Counted from the first letter of the stretch, positions 1 through 5,753 are shown. The stretch: DNA of 8,122 nt from Flavobacteriia bacterium (GCA_009923965.1 RFSL01000034.1:1-8122); one strand, 5' to 3'. Notes: generated by a model not told the origin, from the letters alone. Made by a program: numbers and translations.

Positions 1-1302
1 ACCCTTACTTGGATTTGGCAATGGATTCACCTGAAATGCTTGTTCATTAAAATAGCCAAGCTGTGCTAATTCTCTTTGGGTTCGCATGATATCCCCTTTA
101 TTAAATAAATCCCCCGGCTTTGTTCTAATCTCCCTAAGAATTACATAATCATTTGTTTTCGTATTTCCCTTAATTGTTATTGTTCCATTTCGCGCTTCTT
201 TACCTTCAATAATTCTAATTTGGTAGTTAATCATGTTTTGGTTAACATTGATTTCGACGGGTATAACTTGGAAAAATAAATATCCCTGGTCCATATAGAT
301 AGAGTTAATATCCCGACCATCCCCAGAACCGTTTAATCGTTGCTCAAATAAATCTCTGTTATACAAATCCCCCTTTTTAATTCCTAAAACTGTATCTAAA
401 TAACTAGATCGGTATTTGGTGTTTCCAAGCCATTCAATGTCACCAAAATAATATTTCTCCCCTTCAGTCAGATTAATTTCTATCATTAGGTTTTTCGCAT
501 TTAGTTGATAAACTGTGTCAAATGAAATACTTGCGTCACGTAATCCTACTTTATTAAATTTTGACAAAAGCGACAATTTATCTTTTTGATAGCTCGTCTC
601 TGTATATTTTGATCGCTTAAAAATTTGAAGCAATCCCTTTTGCTTTGTATCTTTCATGGCTCTTCTTAGTTTCCAAGGCTTAATTTCAGTACTACCATTT
701 ATAATAATTTTTTTAATTCCAATTTTGCGTCCTTTCTCTATTTTAATAATAAAAATTTCAGAATCATTTATAAGTGTATCTTTTGCTCTTGAAATATTTA
801 CGGAGACATTATAAAAAGCCTTATCTCTAAAATATCCCCTAATTTTGCTTTTAGTCTGAAAAACAAGATTATCTGTAATTGTTTTCCCAGCAAACAAGTT
901 AATTTCTTCCCGTAATTTATCAGCCTCTCGTTTATTTACCCCTAAAAAACTGAATTTAGATAACTTTGGTCTTGGTTCAACAGCAATTGTAAGGTAGACA
1001 ACTCCAGCTATTTCTTTTGTAACGGATATCGAAATATTTGAAAAGATTCCCTCATCCCATAGATTTTGAATTGCTTTTGAAATATCATTTCCGGGCAAAA
1101 ATATTTTCCGTCCCTGTTTTAAACCTGCAATTAGCTTAATTGCCTGGTGGTCAAAATTCTCTGCTCCGATTACACGAATCGGTCCAAGTTCATATTCTTT
1201 AGCTTGGGCATAATTGATGTCAAATCCCCCAACGCTAATTGGTGATTCTTGTGCAATTAGAAAAAATGAATAGAAAGAGATTAATGAGAAGAAGTACTTC
1301 AT
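1..1302 (-). CDS. bamA: Outer-membrane protein assembly factor BamA, N-terminal 434 residues (runs off the left edge)
   Basis: BamA is the core of the machine that folds and inserts beta-barrel proteins into the outer membrane; its periplasmic POTRA domains receive the clients. The frame is open from ATG 1302 to base 1. Residues 1-17 form a short hydrophobic signal peptide (MKYFFSLISF...FLIA, then Q-E). Five POTRA-like units follow: about 38-113 (GPIRVIGAENF...GIFSNISI), 114-192 (FSFLGVNKREADKL...GYFRDKAFYNVSV), 193-283, 284-370 (YFGDIEWLGNTKY...DQGYLFFQV) and 371 to the edge (NGTITIKGNTKTNDYVILREI...LGYFNEQ). The alternating strand-helix pattern and the GxF/GYF turns are typical of POTRA repeats. 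The beta-barrel lies outside the window. The start overlaps the uppS stop as ATGA (1299-1302), so translation is probably coupled. No Shine-Dalgarno is seen. A TamA-like or other Omp85 protein is possible, but five POTRAs and the uppS neighbour favour BamA. Confidence 0.93.
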   Translation of the reverse strand, partial: MKYFFSLISFYSFFLIAQESPISVGGFDINYAQAKEYELGPIRVIGAENFDHQAIKLIAGLKQGRKIFLPGNDISKAIQNLWDEGIFSNISISVTKEIAGVVYLTIAVEPRPKLSKFSFLGVNKREADKLREEINLFAGKTITDNLVFQTKSKIRGYFRDKAFYNVSVNISRAKDTLINDSEIFIIKIEKGRKIGIKKIIINGSTEIKPWKLRRAMKDTKQKGLLQIFKRSKYTETSYQKDKLSLLSKFNKVGLRDASISFDTVYQLNAKNLMIEINLTEGEKYYFGDIEWLGNTKYRSSYLDTVLGIKKGDLYNRDLFEQRLNGSGDGRDINSIYMDQGYLFFQVIPVEINVNQNMINYQIRIIEGKEARNGTITIKGNTKTNDYVILREIRTKPGDLFNKGDIMRTQRELAQLGYFNEQAFQVNPLPNPSKG

Positions 1303-2051
1303 ATCTTCGAATCAATTTGAGTAGAAAGCAAGCCAAATCGTCGTTCTCTATTTTGATACTCAATCACTGCCTGTATGAAATCATTTCTTCTAAAATCAGG
1401 CCATAATATTTCTGTAAAATAGAGTTCGGTGTAAGCTATCTGCCACAATAAAAAATTACTAATTCTATACTCTCCACTTGTTCTAATTAGTAATTCTGGA
1501 TCTGGGATAGAATTGGTAGAGAGGTGTCTTTGAATAAGATTTTCTGTAATTTCTGTAATCGCAAGCTCACTGTTATTAACTGATTCTGTTATTGTTTTTA
1601 CAGCTTGAGTGATTTCCCATTTGGAACTATAATTTACTGCTAGAATAAGTGTTAATTTACTATTTTCACTTGTTCTGCTTACAGCATCATTAATGCTTAA
1701 CATACAATTTTCAGGAAGGTTATTAATGTCACCGATTGTTAAGAGCCTCACGCCATTTTCATTAAACTCTTCTATTTCATTTGCAATAGATAAAATTAAT
1801 AAATCCATTAATCCGTCTACTTCTTGCTTTGGTCTATTCCAGTTTTCTCTTGAAAAAGCATAGAGGGTTATGTAGCGAACGCCTAACTCAATTGCTGTTT
1901 TAATCGCTTCACGCACAGATTTTACCCCTGAGCTATGTCCGAAGAGACGCTCTTGCCCTTTCTCATTTGCCCATCGCCCATTACCATCCATTATTATAGC
2001 AATATGCTGGGGAATTTTTTCAGGAATTATAGTATCAATTAAATCAGTCAT
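1299..2051 (-). CDS. uppS: Isoprenyl transferase, undecaprenyl diphosphate synthase (cis-prenyltransferase)
   Basis: This enzyme condenses isopentenyl diphosphate onto farnesyl diphosphate with cis geometry, giving the C55 undecaprenyl carrier for peptidoglycan, O-antigen and other envelope glycans. It is 250 residues, the usual family length. Visible hallmarks: the diphosphate-binding loop IAIIMDGNGRWA with catalytic-type Asp22 and Arg26, GH at 38-39, LYAFSRENWNRP at 63-74, AVNYSSKWEI at 138-147, and the C-terminal signature IRTSGEYRISNFLLWQ, with Arg190, Arg196 and Ser198, followed by Glu209 in AYTELYF. The usual GGEHR or GGEKR reads SGEYR here, a mild variant outside the key arginines. ATG 2051 is the only sensible start; the upstream stretch AGATAATT holds no Shine-Dalgarno. 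A promoter-like box lies 16 bp upstream. Its TGA stop overlaps the bamA ATG by four bases, so the two genes form an envelope-biogenesis operon. Confidence 0.97.
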   Translation of the reverse strand: MTDLIDTIIPEKIPQHIAIIMDGNGRWANEKGQERLFGHSSGVKSVREAIKTAIELGVRYITLYAFSRENWNRPKQEVDGLMDLLILSIANEIEEFNENGVRLLTIGDINNLPENCMLSINDAVSRTSENSKLTLILAVNYSSKWEITQAVKTITESVNNSELAITEITENLIQRHLSTNSIPDPELLIRTSGEYRISNFLLWQIAYTELYFTEILWPDFRRNDFIQAVIEYQNRERRFGLLSTQIDSKI

Positions 2052-2067
2052 AATTATCTGAGCAGAA

Positions 2068-2097
2068 CGAAAGTAATTAAATTTTTTGCCTTGTCAA
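2068..2097 (-). promoter_or_regulatory. Candidate promoter for uppS-bamA
   Basis: On the minus strand TACTTTCG (2075-2068) matches the Bacteroidota -7 consensus TAnnTTTG at all but one fixed base. A TTG (2097-2095) sits exactly 19 bases upstream, within the usual spacing for the -33 element. It lies 16 bp before the uppS ATG, giving a leader of roughly ten bases. The imperfect box and AT-rich context make a chance match possible. uppS-bamA could also receive read-through from atpDC. Confidence 0.4.
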
Positions 2098-2175
2098 TTT
2101 AATTTGCATTAATTTAAATCAATCAATGGTTCAAAATTGATTCAAAAAGATTAAAATGCAAGCTAGCTTCCCAAA
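2098..2175. other. atpC-uppS intergenic region with a weak dyad
   Basis: This 78-bp AT-rich part of the 124-bp gap holds no credible ORF. It contains a perfect 7-bp inverted repeat, AATCAAT (2121-2127) and ATTGATT (2136-2142), with an 8-base spacer, and a 10-bp palindrome AAGCTAGCTT (2160-2169). On the atpC strand neither is followed immediately by a U-tract, although a T-rich run (TTTTAATCTTTTT) follows the palindrome. It may be the 3' end region of the atpDC transcript, but no convincing intrinsic terminator can be called. Confidence 0.4.
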
Positions 2176-2194
2176 TTATTCTGCAAGAATAATT
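2174..2194 (-). repeat. Perfect inverted repeat spanning the atpC stop codon
   Basis: AATTATTC (2174-2181), a TGCAA spacer (2182-2186) and GAATAATT (2187-2194) form a perfect 8-bp stem with a 5-base loop. It covers the last codons and the TAA stop (2178-2176) of atpC. The stem has only one G-C pair, so it should be weak. It could help define the 3' end of the atpDC mRNA or be a by-product of AT richness. Confidence 0.4.
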
Positions 2195-2457
2195 AGTTCG
2201 TTATTAATTAATTCTGCTACTCCACCTTTTATTGAAATTATTATATGATTTTGATCTTTAATTTGAATCATTTCATTGTAGCTAGCGTCTTTGGTATTTT
2301 CTACCAACTCTATAATAACCTCCCCAATAGTCAAAGAAGAAATAATAGCAGTATGGTTGTTTAACACCTGAAAAATCCCATCTTGACCAGGCAGTGAAAC
2401 TGATATGACTTCACCATCAAAAATTTTAGCTGTAGGAGTAATAACGTTTAATTTCAT
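2176..2457 (-). CDS. atpC: F1Fo ATP synthase epsilon subunit, short form
   Basis: Epsilon is part of the central stalk of F1 and links gamma to the c-ring at the inner face of the cytoplasmic membrane. The 93 residues match the N-terminal beta-sandwich: MKLNVITPTAKIFDGEVISVSLPGQDG (1-27), FQVLNNHTAIISSLTIGEV (29-47) and the closing strands IIISIKGGVAELINNELIIL (72-91). The C-terminal helical hairpin of about 40 residues found in E. coli-type epsilon (about 135-140 residues) is absent. The ORF ends with a clean TAA directly after the sandwich, so this is a natural short form, not a frameshift, and short epsilons of this kind are known in Bacteroidota. It lies seven bases downstream of atpD and is surely co-transcribed. 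No Shine-Dalgarno precedes ATG 2457. Confidence 0.96.
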   Translation of the reverse strand: MKLNVITPTAKIFDGEVISVSLPGQDGIFQVLNNHTAIISSLTIGEVIIELVENTKDASYNEMIQIKDQNHIIISIKGGVAELINNELIILAE

Positions 2458-2464
2458 ATGCTTT

Positions 2465-3967
2465 TTATGCTTCAGCTAACATTTTATCTCCTGCTGTAAT
2501 TACATCTTCAATTCCGCCTTTTAAATTGAATGCAGCTTCTGGATATTTATCAAATTTACCATCTAAGATATCATTAAATGCTTTAATTGTGTCTTGAATA
2601 TCGACTAAAACACCCGGGATTCCTGTAAATTGTTCAGCAACGTGAAATGGCTGCGACAAGAAACGTTGAACTCTTCGTGCTCTATGAACAATTAATTTGT
2701 CTTCTTCAGATAACTCGTCCATTCCGAGAATCGCAATAATATCTTGTAATTCCTTATATCGTTGTAATGTCAGTTTTACACGTTGTGCACAATCGTAGTG
2801 TTCGTCACCAACAATTTCTGCAGTTAGAATTCGAGATGTAGAATCCAAAGGATCCACAGCAGGATAAATTCCAAGTTCTGCAATTTTACGAGAAAGTACT
2901 GTTGTAGCATCTAAGTGAGCAAAAGTATTTGCAGGAGCTGGATCAGTAAGGTCATCAGCAGGAACATAAACTGCTTGCACGGAAGTAATAGAACCATTTT
3001 TAGTTGAGGTAATTCGTTCTTGCATGGCTCCCATTTCTGTTGCCAATGTTGGTTGATAACCTACTGCTGAAGGCATTCTTCCTAGTAAGGCAGAAACTTC
3101 TGATCCTGCTTGTGTAAAACGGAAGATGTTGTCAACGAAAAATAAAATATCTTTTCCTTGCTCTTCGCCGTCTCCATCTCTAAAATATTCTGCAATTGTT
3201 AAACCTGAAAGAGCAACACGCGCTCTAGCTCCAGGAGGCTCATTCATTTGTCCAAATACAAATGTCGCTTTTGATTCTTTTAAAACTTCTAAGTCTATTT
3301 TTGTAAGGTCCCAGCCTCCAGCCTCCATTGAGTGCATGAATTCATCGCCATATTTTATAATTCCAGACTCGAGCATTTCGCGCAATAAGTCATTTCCTTC
3401 TCTTGTTCTTTCTCCAACACCTGCAAAAACAGATAAACCTCCGTGTCCTTTTGCGATGTTGTTTATTAATTCTTGGATCAAAACTGTTTTACCAACACCC
3501 GCTCCCCCAAACAAACCAATTTTACCACCTTTTGCATATGGTTCGATCAAGTCAATAACTTTAATTCCGGTAAGTAAAATCTCTGTTGCTGTAGAAAGCT
3601 GATCAAATTTAGGTGCTTCTCGGTGAATTGGAAGTCCACCAGTACTGTCCATAACATTTATTCCGTCGATTGCCTCGCCAACTACATTGAATAAGCGTCC
3701 TTTTATTTTATCTCCGGTAGGGACTTTAATTGCCATGCCAGTAGAAATAACTTCCATCCCTCTCATGAATCCATCAGTAGAGTCCATGGAAATAGCCCGG
3801 ATAGAATTCTCTCCAACGTGAGATTGAACCTCTAAAACTACTCTAGTTCCATCATTTCTACGAACCTCGAGAGCATCATAAATACTTGGTAACTCAACCC
3901 CTGTTTCGAAACGTACATCTACAACTGGTCCGATAACTTTTGATATTTTTCCTTTATTCAATGACAT
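2465..3967 (-). CDS. atpD: F1Fo ATP synthase beta subunit (catalytic)
   Basis: This is the catalytic subunit of the F1 head, forming ATP from ADP and phosphate as gamma rotates. It has 500 residues. The order is: N-terminal beta-barrel (about 1-85, KISKVIGPVVDVRF), Walker A GGAGVGKT at 154-161 with Lys160, catalytic GERTREG with Glu186, FVFGQMNEPPGARARVALSG (236-255), Walker B ILFFVDN ending in Asp279 and Asn280, GSEVSALLGRMPSAVGYQPT (288-307), the alpha/beta signature PAVDPLDSTS (369-378) and the DELSEED loop at 417-423, followed by the C-terminal helical domain. It is about 40 residues longer than E. coli beta, chiefly through an insert at about 202-232 (GIIKYGDEFMHSMEAGGWDL), as is usual in Bacteroidota. 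It is followed after seven bases by atpC. No alpha, gamma, delta or Fo gene is nearby, so those must lie elsewhere. ATG 3967 matches the family start MSLNKGKIS. Confidence 0.99.
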   Translation of the reverse strand: MSLNKGKISKVIGPVVDVRFETGVELPSIYDALEVRRNDGTRVVLEVQSHVGENSIRAISMDSTDGFMRGMEVISTGMAIKVPTGDKIKGRLFNVVGEAIDGINVMDSTGGLPIHREAPKFDQLSTATEILLTGIKVIDLIEPYAKGGKIGLFGGAGVGKTVLIQELINNIAKGHGGLSVFAGVGERTREGNDLLREMLESGIIKYGDEFMHSMEAGGWDLTKIDLEVLKESKATFVFGQMNEPPGARARVALSGLTIAEYFRDGDGEEQGKDILFFVDNIFRFTQAGSEVSALLGRMPSAVGYQPTLATEMGAMQERITSTKNGSITSVQAVYVPADDLTDPAPANTFAHLDATTVLSRKIAELGIYPAVDPLDSTSRILTAEIVGDEHYDCAQRVKLTLQRYKELQDIIAILGMDELSEEDKLIVHRARRVQRFLSQPFHVAEQFTGIPGVLVDIQDTIKAFNDILDGKFDKYPEAAFNLKGGIEDVITAGDKMLAEA

Positions 3968-3990
3968 CTTTCAATTATTTTAATTTTCGG

Positions 3991-3998
3991 CAAAGATA
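3991..3998 (-). promoter_or_regulatory. Promoter -7 box for atpDC
   Basis: On the minus strand TATCTTTG (3998-3991), followed by C, is a perfect match to the Bacteroidota -7 box TAnnTTTG. It lies 23 bp before the atpD ATG, giving a leader of about 17 bases. The nearest TTG upstream (4017-4015) is 16 bases from the box, slightly shorter than the usual -33 spacing. The box gives atpDC its own promoter separate from rbfA-permease. Confidence 0.7.
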
Positions 3999-4014
3999 CA
4001 TATTTTTTCTGCGC

Positions 4015-4028
4015 CAAGTAGTTACTTG
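4015..4028. promoter_or_regulatory. Perfect 14-bp dyad overlapping the -33 zone of the atpD promoter
   Basis: CAAGTA-GT-TACTTG is a perfect dyad with 6-bp arms and a 2-bp centre. It spans the position where the -33 element of the atpDC promoter should lie (17-23 bp upstream of the box at 3991-3998), so it could be an operator. On the plus strand it is followed by TAAATTTTTT and resembles a terminator, but no plus-strand gene reads into it. On the minus strand, where the permease transcript would need one, no U-tract follows. Confidence 0.35.
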
Positions 4029-4064
4029 TAAATTTTTTAAATCTTATTTCTGTAAATTTTTTAA
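4027..4064. repeat. Two 14-bp direct repeats across the permease stop codon
   Basis: TGTAAATTTTTTAA occurs at 4027-4040 and again at 4051-4064, a 24-bp period. The right copy encodes part of the permease C-terminus (KNLQ) and the left copy lies just after its TAA stop (4046-4044). Read in frame beyond the stop, KNLQ appears again eight codons later. This may be a small tandem duplication or chance in AT-rich sequence. Confidence 0.5.
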
Positions 4065-5258
4065 TAAAAATTTTACTGGAAAATAAGAAAACAAAAAACT
4101 AAGAGCACTTACAGAGAGGAGGATCAACAAAAAATCTTTTAATGCAAATTTTATTGGAAATGGGATATTTGCACCTGGAATTTGAAGGAAACTAAATTCT
4201 TGTTGTATTAAACATACCAGATATCCAAATATTAATCCGAAAACAATACCACATCCTGAGATAAATAAACCTTCGAAAAAAAATATTTTAAAAATACTTT
4301 GCTTTGTAAGTCCCATACTTTGAAGTGTATGGATATTCCCCCGTTTTTCTATAAACAACATTGTAAGTGAAGCCACTAAATTAAAAGAAGCTAGAATAAA
4401 GATAAAGATCATAATGAAAACAACAATTAATCTCTCAGACTTACTCGTTTTAAAAATCAATTCATTTTTCTCATAATTTGTTTGAACGGAAAATCTATCC
4501 CCCACAATTTTTGCTACTTTTTGTTTTATTTCTTCGTTTGAATTCCCAACATTTACAGTTATATAAATATGAGAAAGCTCCCCCGAATAATTTAAAAGTG
4601 ATCTTACATCATTTAATGGCAAAAGTATTTTTTCTTGGTTTATTTCACGGTTGTAATTCATTGCGCAGGAGATCTTAATTTGATCACTATAAAAGGGGGC
4701 TTTACCAAAACTAATTTTAAGGTTTCGTTTTGGCGCATAAATAGAGATTTGCTCATATTCAATTTCATCTTCTAAATCCAGCTTTAATTTTTCCATAAGC
4801 TCCACCCCAATTATTCCGTAGGACAAGCCATTTTTTTCTTCAAAGAAAGGCTTCCCATAGAGCGCATGTTTTTTTATTTTTATGGACTTCAAAAACGCAC
4901 TTTCTGCACCAACAAGGGTAGCGTTTATCCATTTTTTTTCGTGTCTCAACACGACTACTTCCTCCATTCCTTTTGACAAGGATTTGATACCATTAAGCTG
5001 CTGTAATTCGTTCCAAGATATTTCGCTTTCGTCGAATGTTTTTGTTTTTTTTGCTGTAATAGTTATGTCTGACTCAAATTCACTATAAAGCGATTTGATC
5101 ATTGTTTCTATGCCATTAAAAGCAGAAAGCAAAATAACTAGGGCCGCTGTAATTACAAAAACTCCAACTATTGATATTCGTGTAATTAAGGTGATTACAT
5201 TCTTCTTTCTCGAAGAGCGTAAATATCGAAATGCTATGTAAAAAGGTATATTTATGAT
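4044..5258 (-). CDS. ABC transporter permease, FtsX-like, LolC/LolE-type (non-ATG start)
   Basis: This is an inner-membrane permease of the MacB/LolCDE type; family members extract lipoproteins from the inner membrane with a LolD ATPase encoded elsewhere. Read from ATC 5258 it has 404 residues, the usual family length. It begins IINIPFYIAFRYLRSSRKKN, then TM1 at about 21-46 ending LLSAFNGIE, as in LolC/E. A large periplasmic domain (about 50-275) follows, then TM2 at about 277-302 (FILASFNLVASLTMLF), the cytosolic coupling segment EKRGNIHTLQSMGL, TM3 at about 325-351 and TM4 at about 375-394. No ATG, GTG or TTG occurs in frame between the upstream stop (TGA 5276-5274) and TTG 5132. Starting at TTG would cut off 42 residues and most of TM1. 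The likely start is ATC 5258 or ATA 5255, adjoining the rbfA TAA. Family call firm; exact start and lipoprotein role inferred. Confidence 0.88.
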   Translation of the reverse strand: MINIPFYIAFRYLRSSRKKNVITLITRISIVGVFVITAALVILLSAFNGIETMIKSLYSEFESDITITAKKTKTFDESEISWNELQQLNGIKSLSKGMEEVVVLRHEKKWINATLVGAESAFLKSIKIKKHALYGKPFFEEKNGLSYGIIGVELMEKLKLDLEDEIEYEQISIYAPKRNLKISFGKAPFYSDQIKISCAMNYNREINQEKILLPLNDVRSLLNYSGELSHIYITVNVGNSNEEIKQKVAKIVGDRFSVQTNYEKNELIFKTSKSERLIVVFIMIFIFILASFNLVASLTMLFIEKRGNIHTLQSMGLTKQSIFKIFFFEGLFISGCGIVFGLIFGYLVCLIQQEFSFLQIPGANIPFPIKFALKDFLLILLSVSALSFLFSYFPVKFLLKNLQK

Positions 5259-5593
5259 TATTTTTTTAGAAGCTCATCGATTTTCATCGCATAATCAATA
5301 GAATCATCAATATGGAAGGTGAGATTTGGGATTTTACGCATATTTTTTAGACGTTTTCCTACATCTAGCATTACCTTTCCTTTATTTGCAATTATATTAT
5401 TTAAAACAGTTTGTTTATCAGGACCAGTAAAAAAACTAAGGTAGCACCTTGCGTGAGAAAGATCAGAGGTAACACGCACAATTGTAACGGTAACCATAGA
5501 GCCAAGACATATTTCTGCACTATTTCGTTGAAAAAATACAGCTAATTCAGTTTGAATTACTGCTTCAATTTTATTTTGACGTATTGATCCCAT
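5258..5593 (-). CDS. rbfA: 30S ribosome-binding factor RbfA
   Basis: RbfA is a small KH-domain protein that binds immature 30S subunits, assists 16S rRNA 5'-end maturation and supports growth in the cold. It has 111 residues, the normal size. Family features seen: the N-terminal helix IRQNKIEAVIQTELAVFFQR (4-23), the strand and turn VTVTIVRVTSDLSHARCYLSF (34-54) and the C-terminal KVMLDVGKRLKNMRKIPNLT followed by FHIDDSIDYAMKIDELL, whose IPxLxFxIDDSxDY pattern is typical of Bacteroidota RbfA. ATG 5593 gives the expected N-terminus and lies five bases after a perfect -7 box, so the mRNA may be leaderless. The last codons, CTA AAA AAA, then TAA (5260-5258), abut the permease frame, whose presumed ATC start shares the final A of the stop. 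rbfA and the permease therefore form one transcription unit. Confidence 0.95.
   Translation of the reverse strand: MGSIRQNKIEAVIQTELAVFFQRNSAEICLGSMVTVTIVRVTSDLSHARCYLSFFTGPDKQTVLNNIIANKGKVMLDVGKRLKNMRKIPNLTFHIDDSIDYAMKIDELLKK
5261..5267 (-). other. A7 heptamer in -1 slippery phase directly before the rbfA stop
   Basis: On the minus strand seven consecutive A (5267-5261) are read by rbfA as CTA AAA AAA and then TAA. This is the phasing of the canonical -1 slippery heptamer A AAA AAA. A one-base backward slip continues as ATA ATC ATA AAT ATA CCT, entering the permease frame without a stop and predicting an RbfA-permease fusion. No strong stimulatory hairpin or upstream Shine-Dalgarno is evident, and A7 runs are common in AT-rich genes, so function is only a possibility. 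Confidence 0.35.
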
Positions 5594-5598
5594 AACAG

Positions 5599-5606
5599 CA
5601 AAGTTA
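5599..5606 (-). promoter_or_regulatory. Promoter -7 box for rbfA (implies a leaderless mRNA)
   Basis: On the minus strand TAACTTTG (5606-5599) matches TAnnTTTG perfectly. Only five bases (CTGTT) separate it from the rbfA ATG at 5593, so transcription should begin at or within a base or two of the start codon. No TTG lies 17-23 bases upstream, so the -33 element is weak or absent. Confidence 0.6.
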
Positions 5607-5705
5607 TAGAATTTAGACGTATGCAGCGTTATATCAATTGAAATGTAAAGCTAATGTTATGTTTCTTTAACTTAACCCTTTCTATTCAATCAACTAATTT
5701 AAGTA

Positions 5706-5740
5706 ATTAAGCCCTTTACCTTTGATTTTTAGGGATTAAT
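5706..5740. promoter_or_regulatory. Imperfect inverted repeat framing the msbA promoter
   Basis: ATTAAGCCCT (5706-5715) and AGGGATTAAT (5731-5740) are reverse complements at 9 of 10 positions, separated by 15 bases. The right arm ends one base before the -7 box TATCTTTG, and the TTG of the -33 element lies in the spacer. The placement is what one expects of a dimeric-repressor operator, although no regulator can be named. Confidence 0.4.
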
Positions 5741-5749
5741 GTATCTTTG
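5722..5749 (+). promoter_or_regulatory. Promoter for the MsbA-type exporter (implies a leaderless mRNA)
   Basis: TATCTTTG (5742-5749) is a perfect Bacteroidota -7 box. A TTG at 5722-5724, within TTTG, lies 17 bases upstream. Four bases (CAAA) separate the box from ATG 5754, so the transcript should start at about the ATG itself. The box overlaps codons 2-4 of the alternative upstream start at 5739, which argues against that start. Confidence 0.7.
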
Positions 5750-5753
5750 CAAA

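Noticed and set aside
2121..2142. Intrinsic terminator for atpDC from the AATCAAT/ATTGATT dyad
   Set aside because: The stem is short and AT-rich, and no U-tract follows it on the minus strand.
3126..3602. 158-codon open frame on the plus strand inside atpD
   Set aside because: It is antisense to the most conserved part of atpD, has no family resemblance that I recognise and no promoter box; the high constraint on atpD explains the open frame.
4015..4038. Intrinsic terminator from the CAAGTA/TACTTG hairpin plus T-tract
   Set aside because: The T-tract follows the hairpin only on the plus strand, where no gene reads into it; on the minus strand the hairpin is followed by GCGCAGAAAAAA.
4478..5088. 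Two short plus-strand frames (4478-4678 and 4882-5088) inside the permease
   Set aside because: Both are antisense to a firm coding region and show no promoter box or recognisable product.
4044..5132. TTG 5132 as the permease start
   Set aside because: It lies inside TM1, and the 42 codons before it encode the conserved N-terminus of the family in the same frame.
5739..5753. ATG 5739 as the exporter start, adding MYLCK
   Set aside because: The perfect -7 box TATCTTTG at 5742-5749 overlaps these codons, so the mRNA should not contain this ATG; the start at 5754 fits.
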